NCBI GenBank assembly: GCA_963971425.1
Contig: OZ020514.1
Location: forward strand, 39,035,158-39,099,157
Length of the DNA stretch: 64,000 nucleotides
Direction of reading: 5' to 3'
Source of the DNA: Bryoerythrophyllum caledonicum
Taxonomy: Eukaryota; Streptophyta; Bryopsida; Pottiales; Pottiaceae
Shown here: piece after piece, positions 49,150 to 59,035 of the stretch
How positions within the stretch are numbered: the stretch's first letter is position 1
Layout of the letters: each line of letters opens with the position of its first letter
Translations under genes and position numbers: made by a program
The notes under the pieces: generated by a model
The model's input: the letters and a program-made list of their open reading frames with translations, nothing else
Database searches by the model: none
Told to the model about the DNA's origin: nothing

Positions 49150-49223
49150 TTATAAATTGACTAAAAAAAGACACCATGATAAATTGAGACTCCAAAATGT
49201 CTCATTTTAATGAATACGGTGTT
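49150..49223. repeat. Right terminal inverted repeat of element B
   Basis: GTCTCATTTTAATGAATACG followed by GTGTT is the inverted form of the left ends of A and B. Just inside, GAGACTCCAAAATGTCTC forms an inner palindrome. The next four bases, TATC, restart the element A transposase. Confidence 0.85.
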
Positions 49224-50774
49224 TATCCAAGAAATTGTACTCAACGCTTTCCATGCAGTTCGATTTCTGTACTTCGAACGCAAGTTCACAATGACATTGG
49301 AGGTGTATACTTTTGGAAACATGTTTTACTTGATGTGCATAGGCAAATGCACATTGATTCCAATGGCAACCATGTGGTGACGCTGGATGGAATTGATGTA
49401 TGCCAAGATGCATGGTGTACAATCATGGGGGTTAGCGCAACCACATTCTACCAATACAAAAGTGATGCGAAGGATGAAGTGCAAGCGATGGCACACGGAA
49501 ATTTTAGTTCAAAGAAGCCTCACATCCATACTCTCCAAGCAATTGCTACATTGCACGACCTACTTAATGATGCTCCTCATAGTAGTCCTAACAAGACTAC
49601 TACACTTGGCACAGGGGAGAAGGTTGTCTCGAAACATCTTCCCTCCTCCTTTCAATGGACTGCTATGTTGCCCAAAGTGAATGAGGTGAATTCAAGAGTT
49701 GGCCTCAAACCAATATCTTTGTCTAGTCTTAGTTAAATTCGAAGCTCCAAATTTGAACATTTTTCCACTAAGCAACTTTGCTTGCTCCGGTAGATGCGAC
49801 CAATTGAAGCAATTGAAGAAGGCTAGTATGCAAGGGTCCTCCGCATTCATTACGTCGGATACCAAATTGAAGTCGCATCAGGCCTCCCAACAGACTCGTC
49901 GTGTTTAATATTATGGGAACCGGAAGAACTCGGACGATAGACCAGATGACGTTGTTTGCATCATCCATGATAAAATGGATCACAGCAAAACAACATCTCC
50001 CCATTTTTCTCACAAGTTTAAGGCGATGGAGTCCTTCATGAAACTCCCTGTAGCTATGACTGGAATGATTGCTCATGGACATGGAGATGTCCGTTATGCG
50101 CATTATAGTCTTAACATCTTCTCCATCGACTCGAATCACACTGTTGGATCCATTGCTAAGTTACTTTGGGAATTAGAGAGTCCACCGGTGTATTCTTCTC
50201 GTGAGTTATTTGCAAGAGGGAGAGCTCCTCCTCTGTCTCATGTTGTGCTTGCGGATGCCAATGTGTGCCTTGGATCCCTTGCGGCTCTACCGGTTAAACT
50301 TGTTCCTGCAAGACAATTATCACCAATTCTCCAAATGCAATTGGATAATGCCACATGAGACAATAAGAATAGATTTGTGTTTTCTTTCTTCTCCCTTCTT
50401 GTTCATTTGGGTATTTTCCGAGAAGTATACGTGAACTTCTTACTTGTTGGTCATACTCACGAGGATATTGATGCAATGTTTGGGAGATGGAGTACCAAAC
50501 TTAAGTCCAATAGCTATCCAACAATTCCACTCTTGATGAAGTCATTCATGGATACTGAAGAGAAGCCAATTATTCCACATCTTATTGAAGAGGTGCTTGA
50601 GTTCAAGGGCTTTCTTGATGGGTATTTGTGCATCGGCAATGAGGCCCTTACGGGTCATATGAAGGGCTAGGAGTTCAAGTTTTACAAGGCCTCTGATGGT
50701 TTGCCAAAGATGCAGTACAAAATTCTTTGTGAAGACACGGATTGGTAGCCCGAGGAGTATGGAGGAATTTAGTT
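49224..50774 (+). pseudogene. Element A transposase, central piece after the B insertion
   Basis: The reading resumes with RNCTQRFP, then VVTLDGIDVCQDAW, FYQYKSDAK, a Cys block, IIHDKMDHSKTTS, LQMQLDNATXDNKNRF (stop at X), VGHTHEDIDAMFGRW and IPLLMKSFMDT. It ends at GVLLCEDTDW-like sequence and GGI, where element D's terminal repeat begins (50775). The final ~250 codons of A's transposase are not found to the right. More stops than in B's copy, in line with A being older. Confidence 0.85.
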
Positions 50775-50830
50775 AACACCATATTCGTTATATTGGGAGA
50801 TTTAGCAACTCCCAAATTAACACATGTAGA
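50775..50830. repeat. Terminal repeat of element D (transposase side)
   Basis: AACACCATATTCGTTATATT, then GGGAGATTTAGCAACTCCC, an inner hairpin at the same place as GAGAC...GTCTC in B. The outer AACACCRTATTC is shared with A and B. Confidence 0.75.
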
Positions 50831-51113
50831 ACATAAGAGCCAAAGTGCACATCTAAACCTTACACTATGGACGGATATGAGTTTCTATTAAATTGGGAGG
50901 TAATATTCACTACAAAAATCCCTAGGAAAATAAGTACTACGATTTAGGGTTTTGTTCCAAATCAAACTATAATATTGAAAAGTACACATTAGTCAACACT
51001 TCTTTTATACAACACGTGTTCATTGAATATGAATAGCTAAACAATCACACTGAAGCCTTAGAAGTTACAAAATTCTCTCGAACCTACTAACTTGGATTAC
51101 CACCATGCTCCAA

Positions 51114-51468
51114 TTTAGCTAAAAGTGAGCTAAATGACGGACGAATATCCACGTGTAAGAGAATTAGCTAAACACATTCTGATGAGCCTTTTTTAATTCA
51201 AAAGAACTTTAGTTCACCTTGTGGAATACACATTGGCTAAAAAAATAAGTAACGAGTTTCAAATGATGGTGTTCAGAAGTGGAAAAAAAATTGCACACAC
51301 ATTAGCTCTCTTCGAACTAAAGTGTCCCCATCACTTAGAGGTGCTATGAACTCAAAAAAGAAATTACACACACTTTAGCTCCACCTGACCTAAAGTGTAC
51401 ACCATTACTAAGTGCAGTGAATTAAAAAGAAGATTTGCTCACACTTTGGCTCCACAAGAGCTAAAGTG
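51114..51468. repeat. Subterminal palindromes of element D, 4 copies
   Basis: 51114-51134 (TTTAGCT...AGCTAAA), 51298-51324, 51371-51397 and 51442-51468 (CACTTTAGCTCCAC, then a GAGCTAAAGTG-like arm). Arms of about 12 bases read CACTTTAGCTCC and AGCTAAAGTG. Spacing of the last three is about 70 bases. They lie between the terminus and the transposase 3' end. Confidence 0.8.
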
Positions 51469-51881
51469 CAACCCAACATTTACTTTCTATCATTCACCAT
51501 GAAGGCAATTACAGGTGTTATTGATTTCAAGATTAGAAGCAATTTATCACATTGTTAAATAAAAAAAGAAACAAAAACATACTACAAATTATCACTAATA
51601 CGCAAAAACAATGGAGAGAGTATTTCATAGCAATCATTGGCATTAGATATAGTCATACAGAGTCTAATCGAATACAAATATCTATAATCTCAGCACCTAT
51701 GGATCTAACCATACTATATAAAGTATCACGCATCAGAATCCAAAATCTAGGAAAAAGAAAATCCATTTATCTAAGTCTATTACGATTTGGACCTGGCAAG
51801 TGCTTCCAAGGAGGCCTTGATAATCGCTACTTGACCCTTTGGAATTTTTGTAGCTGAATCTTGTACATGACCTTCATCCCT

Positions 51882-54619
51882 CTATGAAGACCTAGGTTTC
51901 CATGCTGTCAAGATTGAATCGGTACTCTCCCACATTATCGCTATCCCCTTTTCAATTGTCCAGCGAAGGTTGTAATCTATATCCCAATCTTTATAGAACT
52001 TCGAAACATCCCGATCGCGCGATGTAGGGCGGAAGAATTGGATACGGACAATGTTTGGCATATCCGGGTTAGAGTTAGGATCTGAAATTGCTTCAGCAAT
52101 CCAAAATGGGCGCTCGTCTCCATCACAAGGCCGCAATGCAATAAAATAGCGAGCAAAAAGATCATGACCAACTCTAAAAGAAGGAGGTGGACGATCGCGT
52201 CTCTGGCCAACAAAATGATCATCTTCATGGTACTCCTCGCGAACCTCACCCCCCACTGAGAACTCATCTTCAATGGCATGGGCAATTCGCATCGTTGGCC
52301 AAAAGCCGTCTTCCAATGATATCGGCGTATCCATTGGAAAAGTCAGAGCATCTCTAACGTCGTGCCAAAAGTACGATAGCAGCTCAAAACGTGATCTGGC
52401 TTCAATAGACTCCCGCGATGATTGCTCCCAGTGATCGATGAATCCTGAAAGTCCTTTCACCACCTCATGGAGATGCCGCATTGTAGAAGGCTTCAATGCA
52501 TCAGGTTCTCTACGAGGCCATAAAGTTCTCCCTTTAGAATCCTCCTTCGACAATTTGATGCCACTACCTTCTCCTCCTTAGGAAGCCAATCCTCAACATG
52601 ATAGAGGATTTTATACTTCATTACCGGAGAACCACTTGAGTCCACATAAAACTTGAATTGATGAGCCTTCGTAAGACCCCACAAAGCTTCATCACCGTCC
52701 GCAATCATATCCCCAATGAACTTCTTAAAGTCAGGAACCTCTTCGATGAGATGCGGGATTGTGGGAACACTCTCATTTACCATGAACGACCTCATAAGCA
52801 AAGGAATGGTTGGAAAACTCTCCTTCCACAGTGTCATCCTCCAATGTCCAAATAATGCATCTATATCATCATGTATATGACCAACTAGCATGAAATTAAC
52901 ATATACCTTGCGGAAGATGCGTTTTGCAACAAGGAGAGACCAAAAACAAAAAACAAATCTATTTTTGTTATTACCAACGGCATTGTCCATTTGCACGTTT
53001 AATATTGGAGGCAAAGGCGTCCTTGGAACAGGGATATCTGGAATATGTCCTAATGGACCCAAACACATCTCTGCACCCCGTAATACCGCCGCATACAATG
53101 GATGAGAACTAGATTCTGGAAAGAGTTGCCACGACAATGATTTCAGAGGCGCCTCCAAGTTACGCAATAGTTCTGCAAACGACTCGACCGTATAATTGGC
53201 ATCATGGGAGTACAAATCAAGGCCATAATGGGCGTGACGCTGGTCCACATGACCATGGGCAAGCATGCCTCTGACTGCAAGAGGCAACGTCAAAAGCCCA
53301 TCTAAGTGCTTTGTTTTATGTGAAAAGACCAGGGATGCGGTCTTTAAGTGATCCATCTTATCATGCATGATGGTTAGAACCTCCTGGGACGATGACTTTG
53401 ATCAAGATTGGTTTAGGTAGTACAAGTCCGGATGTGCGAAAGCAAAATCGATGTGAACCCGCATCTTCTTTTGCCATAGCAGTGATGCTTGTGTTTCAGG
53501 TTGAGTAAGCTTCTTCTGATCCTGGTATTTGTCACACGTAGAACAACAGGCAAAGTTGTCTCCACCTTTCTTAGCATGGTACTCAGGGAAGCTCATTCGC
53601 CGAATCTTATTCAAGCTTGAGGTTGAGATTGGCGGCAATCCACAATCAGCGAGGTGATCATCGAGGAGCGGTATCTGATCCTTCCACTTAAAACTTGCAG
53701 GAAGGACCTTTGCTACAACATTCTCCCCAAATGGGAGAACACGAGACTTGTGAGGCATGTGGTACGCATGTCTACCAAGGATGGCTCCAAGAGCGGCAGT
53801 AGCCACAACCGTATGACCACTAGGCTTACACAAACCGGTATTCCCATGGTGTTGAGCCGCATGACCAGCGGCAGCGTCTTTCGCATTCCAATAGAAAGTA
53901 CTCGAACTTACACCCATGATTTTCATCCAGGCATTGGCACAAACGTCCACACCCTCTAGGGTCACAACCTTCTTACCCACAACGTTTTTATGAAATTGTC
54001 TGTGAACGTCGAGTTTGATATGATTTCTGAACTGCACAATGGTCTCACTGTACAAGCATGTCTGGAGGACTTTTATTTAATCTCTTGAAATAAAAAGATA
54101 GTGTTGAACAAAGTTTTGAATGCAACAACTATTGCTCGCAACCACATTAATGGAATGAAGGGTCATGAGGAATTCAGCATTCCTAGACACTGTTGGACGT
54201 GTATTCCTTGAGGTATTGTCGTACAAACGAGTGCTCCCACCTAAAGGTCTGTTACGCTCAACCAACCAGACATTGTAAACGTTTCTTAGGCAATGATGGA
54301 AGAGACTCACATCGTTTAAAAAGACTTGTTGAATTGGCGAGGACTTAAATGAGTACCTCCATTCATCAAGAGCTTCCTCCTGAACAAAAGTACTGGACAC
54401 TTGTATTATAACATTAGAATCCCCAAGAGGGCCAGAGGAACCTAGAATTGCACTGGACCGGACATTGCAAACCAACCCCTCCGCAACGCGAACACCCGAA
54501 CCATTGTGAAGCGAAAGAGTCATCCTGACCCAGAGACGACGAGGAATAACATCAAACTCAGGAAGGTATGGGTTCACAGGAGCGTCAACATGAACATCGT
54601 TGTCCGCCGAAGACGACAT
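51882..54619 (-). pseudogene. Element D transposase (DUF7869-like), least decayed copy
   Basis: ATG at 54619 follows GAAATGCAAG, so it again sits directly after an AG acceptor. Blocks: SINVVASNSCC (N-terminal), VVTLEGVDVCANAWMKIMGV and STFYWN (HTH-like), ACCSTCDKYQDQKKL (Cys motif), IMHDKMDHLKTAS, LNVQMDNAVGNNKNRFVF, VGHIHDDIDALFGHWR, IPLLMRSFMV, RRDRPPPSFRVGHDLF. Only two in-frame stops and one frame change (near 52555) are seen in about 912 codons. His/Asp replace Thr/Glu in the HTHEDID block, so if that Glu is catalytic this copy may be weakened. Clearly diverged from A and B. Confidence 0.85.
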
Positions 54620-54720
54620 CTTGCATTTCAATGAGATAAATATTTGATAATCCTTCCAATAAGTATGGGTGAATACCTTGAAGGAATGGACATCAATGAA
54701 GAAGCATATGAAGGGGGTAA

Positions 54721-55115
54721 TTTAGCTGGAATCGAGGTAAGGTCTGGCGTTTGAAAAATAACTTGGATTCAACTGAATTGACATTGTAGAACAGGAAAAT
54801 TTAGCTCGACTCGAGGTAAAAACATATGGTATTATATGACAATTATACAATTTCATGTCAACACTTTTAATGCGAAAATGAAATAATCTCACCCTTGACA
54901 ATGACATTTTAGCCCGACCCGACCTGAAATGTTGACTATTAGACGATATGACAATTTATCTCGAGTCAATATAAACTGATGTAGAAAATAAGGTATGACA
55001 GTTTAGCTCAAGTCGAGGTAAACTGTCGTAAAAAAATGGTATGACAATTTAGCTGGACTCGAGCTAAACTGTTGTTGGAAATAAGGTATGACAACTTTGC
55101 TCCATCCGAGCTAAA
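54721..55115. repeat. Leader palindromes of element D, 7 copies
   Basis: Copies at 54721, 54800, about 54908, 54955, 55002, 55048 and 55096. The consensus has 10-base arms TTTAGCTCGA and TCGAGCTAAA around one base, with 1-5 changes per copy. They lie upstream of the transposase ATG, where A and B have their own palindromes in the leader intron. The inner CTCGACTCGAG core is shared with A and B; the outer bases are not. Confidence 0.88.
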
Positions 55116-55139
55116 ATGTCCCTCCGTGATTCTCGGCGT

Positions 55140-56535
55140 CATTTTCAGGCTTCATGTGGACAAACTCTTCAACCTATGAATCTGCCTTTCTGAATACTAG
55201 AACCCAAATCTTTGCGTTAGTCGTCAAGAAACTCGCAGTGACGCTTCAAAATCACAGTAGCAATTGGAACCTGAGCAATAAGCATCACTGTCACATCCTA
55301 ATTGCTAGAATACACGGAGAATGCAAGAAGTAAACTATGTGTACCTTATGAAGTAGACAACCGATGCGTTGTTGCCTCGTGCAAGCCCCCTGCTCAACCG
55401 TGCGCAACCTATAAATGTTGCCCTCCTCAACCTCCCACAGTTGTATCACCTCCAAGCCTCCCACCCACCAGCCTTGCACATCAACCAGACTGAAAAGGAA
55501 AGAAATGAAGAAACTGGGCAAGATTTGCCGAGGTCAGTCACAGACACACGGCTGTTTCAATTGCGGGCTACGATTTCAGAATTGGCGGGAGGAAACTTTT
55601 CCACAGCCCCTTAAAAAGTGCAAATTTGAAATCTCGGCGGGAACTAAATCAACTATTTCACGGTCGACTAAATTAGGAAGAGTACATACCTCAAATATAC
55701 TCGCACATGCAATTTGTATACACGTAATTTTCGGATTACGGATTAAGGTAACGCTCACGGTTAGGGTTAGGTTTTAGGTCTTAGGGTTTACTATTTAGGG
55801 TTTGGAATTTAGGTTCAGGTTTAGTGTTTAGTGTTCAGGATTTAGGGTCCTTGGTTTAGGTATTATCCTTCTGATGATATTTCATTTCAATTTACTAATA
55901 CTTTGAATATTCCGGATACTAACAATTCAACTAAGGTATAGAAAAATGTAGAGAAGATATTGAGATAATTAGAAAGAATTCGTATTACGATCCAAATAGG
56001 ACTTATCTATAAAGTTGAAAGCAAAGACTTTAACGAAGGAGTAGCATTAAAAAAAAAAAAAACAAATTATATGTGCACGTGTATTTTGAATAAAAAAGTA
56101 TGTATTCAAACATGCTTTGGACATCATTTCTTTGGGGTTTTTAAAAAGTGCATAATGTTACTATTTTGTAATCAATTTAGAATGTTCATTCTTTTGCAAG
56201 AATCCCAAGTGTCCCCATGGTCTGGATTTGGAATTGAAATTGGTTACCGTCCACTAAGTACTCTAAGACTGAAAATGTGCGCAAACTAATAGTTGGATTA
56301 AAGTATCTTATTCTTGAGTTCCCATTGTATTATTTTGAGTTTAGGGTGTGACAATTTAAGCATGACATGAAAGATGGAAGAATTCTTGACCATACTCAAT
56401 TTATTTCATGTTTTGACATGAAATTAAAGACTTTGTCATTTGTAAATCATAGAAAGTAGAAGAATATTAAAAGATTTAAACAAGAAATGGAATGACCTCC
56501 TCATGACAAATAAAGGATAATCAAAATATAAAATA
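55140..56535. other. Leader of the D transposase, telomere-like repeats and unassigned sequence
   Basis: GGCGGGAAC at 55637-55645 (minus strand GTTCCCGCC) and GGCGGGAGG near 55584 are CCCGCC boxes about 1 kb upstream of the D transposase start. 55758-55870 holds degenerate TTAGGGTTTA words. 55870-56535 is AT-rich with no gene. Confidence 0.5.
55750..55870. repeat. Degenerate telomere-like repeat at the truncated end of D
   Basis: GGTTAGGGTTAGG, CTTAGGGTTTA, ATTTAGGGTTTGG and similar words over about 110 bases, just beyond the last recognisable D sequence. Confidence 0.7.
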
Positions 56536-57013
56536 TCTACTACTATAACAGGCATCACTGTCTGTCCGTCCGCCGCTCCTGTCAGACCAAGAAGACCATA
56601 ACCGTAGGAACAGACCAAGAAGACCATCACCAAGATGGTTGGTACCTAACGTTGCCGCACACTGTTTTGGTACCGCACTGTTTTAGTTTTCAGTGGATGT
56701 TGTGGAGTGAGGTTTTAACGGAGGCTGTAGGTTTCTCAAAACCGGGACCCAGCGCGCGAAGTGGGATGGCGGGGCCAGCGCCCGGACAACGACAGCTTCG
56801 TCCCACCATCTCTTCGTCGGATATTCTGTGTAGGGTATATCAGAGCAAGGAATTTCACAGCCAATGTCTCAATTCTCTTCTTAGGGCTGAGTTACAAACC
56901 TGTGTGTGTGGCGTTCTGCTCGAGATTTTTGTCATTGACCTACAAAACTGATCTCTCCTGCTGTTAGGAAACGTGTTGCCCGTTCTGATGAGCCGTTTTG
57001 GTTCTTTTTGCAG

Positions 57014-57082
57014 TACCATCCTGACGTGAACAAGGAGCCGGGGGCTGAAGACAAGTTCAAGGAAATCAGCAATGCGTACGAG
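57014..57082 (+). pseudogene. Captured DnaJ (J-domain) exon
   Basis: A 23-codon exon bounded by TTTTTGCAG and GTAGGG reads [20 protein letters not shown] then AYE. This is helix II-loop-helix III of a J-domain with the invariant HPD motif, most like plastid or bacterial-type DnaJ. No neighbouring J-domain exon is visible on either side (helix I/LGV upstream, YD(R/K)FG downstream), so it is a fragment. J-domains stimulate Hsp70 ATPase. Confidence 0.85.
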
Positions 57083-57665
57083 GTAGGGTTCGCACACTCC
57101 TTTTCAGTTTGTGATTATTGCACTAAGTTGTATATAGTAAGTTGTACACCCATGCCACTGATACTACACCCATGCCAGTGACTACAACCCTTCTTTATTT
57201 AGTTGCAGTCTTCTTATTCTTCTTCTGTTCTGATTCTTTAGTCGGTTGCACTGCAACAGCCGTAGCCTTTCCTGTTGTTCGCAACAACCAAGGAGAAATC
57301 TTAAGCATGCACCAAACATAACGGGATTTCGATATTAATTCGAAAGTATTCACAGAAAGATCCACAGTGTCTGAGAAGAAAGACATTGCTCTTCACGCAT
57401 AGAGTGATGAGAAACCAAAAACATCATACAAATTTGCACCACGGATTCCTCACCTACAGCAGCTCTCCTAAGTCTCTGCCCAGCTCTTGCGGGCTTTGTT
57501 CCGAATCCAAAACCTCCCAAACCCTCTCCAAAAAAACCATCTCCAAACAAAGGTTTCATGTTGTTGTACTCTTCGCATCCTTCAAGACTACAGAAAGTCC
57601 CTAATTCCGAAAGTCCAGATCCACAGAATGCAACTAAACTCTGACCGGAAAGACTTGCTGATTGC

Positions 57666-57920
57666 ATGCCGAAACTGGAAAACCAGCTTTCTGCGGCCAA
57701 GTGCTTGGAGCGGGCAATTCTTCGTCTGAGTCTTCTGCCCAGGGGTCCTGAGTTTACGGGTGCATCATTCCCAGCGAGCCTTGACACAGAACTAGATACA
57801 CAGGCAGCTATCAACCAAGTACACAGGGGCGATGCTGCTGAAAACGCCATCCTTCAATCTTACTCTGAGCTCTTGCCTGCGAACATCCAAAAAGCGGTGA
57901 GAGAACTCCACCAAAGTTGA
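57666..57920 (+). pseudogene. Open stretch in the Helitron, possible captured exon
   Basis: 84 codons ending at a stop: a helical region LENQLSAAKCLERAILRL and DTELDTQAAINQVHRGDAAE, then LPANIQKAVRELHQS. The helical pattern loosely recalls four-helix-bundle stress proteins (DUF2383 type). The match is weak, so I leave the function open. Confidence 0.25.
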
Positions 57921-59035
57921 TAGCTAGCTTGAGTATAAATCCCCTATTTTCTCTGTTGAAGCCTTATTCTTATTCGTCTGCATGACGTGATGCGCATCAT
58001 CGTATTTCATTCAAATTCGCATCATTCTTGAGGCTGTGTAATTGAGAGATTGTCGTCAGCGCACGAAGTGGGAAATGGTGGATCTGCGCCAGGCCCGGAG
58101 TTCCGTATCCAGGATAAACCATATCACGAGGTACTTCAATACAATGTGTCACTTGCACAGTCACCTTACAAAGTATGTTCACATGATTAGAGAAGCTAAC
58201 ACTGAAAATCGAAACCATTGATGCCGCACATAAGATCAATGGATCCTGTGAAGTAAAATGTGGAATGCAAATTGCAATCTACCTATATAATACGTCAATT
58301 TATTCTGAGGAGCACTAATAAAAAATCTTCCCCGGTCGGAACGACGGGTACCGAAACTTGTAACTAATACAAAGTGTATCACTTAGTGCATCAAGCATAA
58401 TTTACTGTTCATATTGTAAGTAATTTAGAATTTATTTATACATGCAAAAAAGGAATTTCTTAGAGATAGACTATCGCCTATTATATAGGTAGATACTTAT
58501 GTACACAAAGGGTCGATCAAAATGCAAATGTAAAGCCAAAGTACTTTATTTTTGGAGTGGATTTAAACTAGGGTAACGTTTACATGCACTCCAAAAAGAT
58601 AAGCACTCTTCCATTTAGATTCAATTTGAGCTCATAGGTTTTAAAATACAATACATACAAACGTAAATTTAACACACCACCGTCCGCTCTCCCCGTCGGG
58701 ACGACGGATACCAACCCTAGTTCTAAAGAGTAAAATATGTGCCCGAGTGACATTTGAGGGTTAAGAGTTAATTAACATTGTTCTTTCACTAACTTTCACT
58801 AACTGAGATTGGCCAATATATCCAAAATGGCGATCAATGCACTTTTTTTTAAGTAACCTCTCCGAATCACCAATCTCCTCCGAACTCACGTGCACACGCA
58901 AAGAAAACAATTTCCGTTACAGACCCGGAGCCGATCCGCGGCAGCACTTCAGCAGTAACACATAATCGATCCCGCCCCACGATCCGCAACGTCAGCTACT
59001 TGCCCTTCCAACGATCAAGGGTCACGAGAAGCTTC

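Larger units (their letters stand above)
27355..49223. mobile_element. Element B: complete-looking 21.9-kb DNA transposon nested in A
   Basis: Terminal inverted repeats AACACCATATTCATTAAA (27355) and its inverted form ending GGTGTT (49223) flank the cargo genes (minus strand) and the transposase (plus strand). The flanks are TGTC on the left and TATC on the right, an imperfect 4-bp duplication. Removing B joins the element A transposase: TGTTGTC plus CAAGAAATTG, which is the reading found intact in B's own copy near 46030. B contains a later 4.1-kb hAT-like insertion, so its own length is about 17.7 kb. All its genes are decayed. Confidence 0.9.
50775..55700. mobile_element. Element D: related transposon, inverted, far half missing
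   Basis: It starts with AACACCATATTCGTTATATT at 50775, the transposase-side terminus, inside A's transposase (flank AGTT, matching AGCT in the intact gene). It contains one minus-strand transposase, 51882-54619, and its own palindrome type. The cargo genes and other terminus expected further right are absent; the element fades out between about 55650 and 55750, where telomere-like repeats begin. It is a separate family from A and B, as the transposase and palindromes differ clearly. Confidence 0.75.
56536..58720 (+). mobile_element. Helitron-like element carrying captured gene fragments
   Basis: 5' end A|TCTACTACTATAACAGGC at 56536. 3' end is a hairpin CCGTCG-GGA-CGACGG (58693-58707), nine bases, then CTAG (58717-58720) before T. 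This is the TC...hairpin...CTRR between A and T expected of Helitrons. The 5' start is shared with the sequence at 41910. Inside is a spliced DnaJ exon and another open stretch, but no Rep/helicase, so it is non-autonomous. A second hairpin end (58331-58360) and TCTACC starts (58278 and, inverted, 58493) suggest nested or tandem relatives. Confidence 0.7.

Noticed and set aside
7385-55700. Giant-virus or Polinton-type insertion
   Set aside because: No capsid, packaging ATPase, protease or DNA polymerase motif was seen; the genes, ends and transposase fit a DNA transposon with cargo.
56652-56951. 99-codon frame as the start of the DnaJ gene
   Set aside because: It lacks helix I and the LGV motif of a J-domain and is not in a splice-compatible arrangement that I could support.
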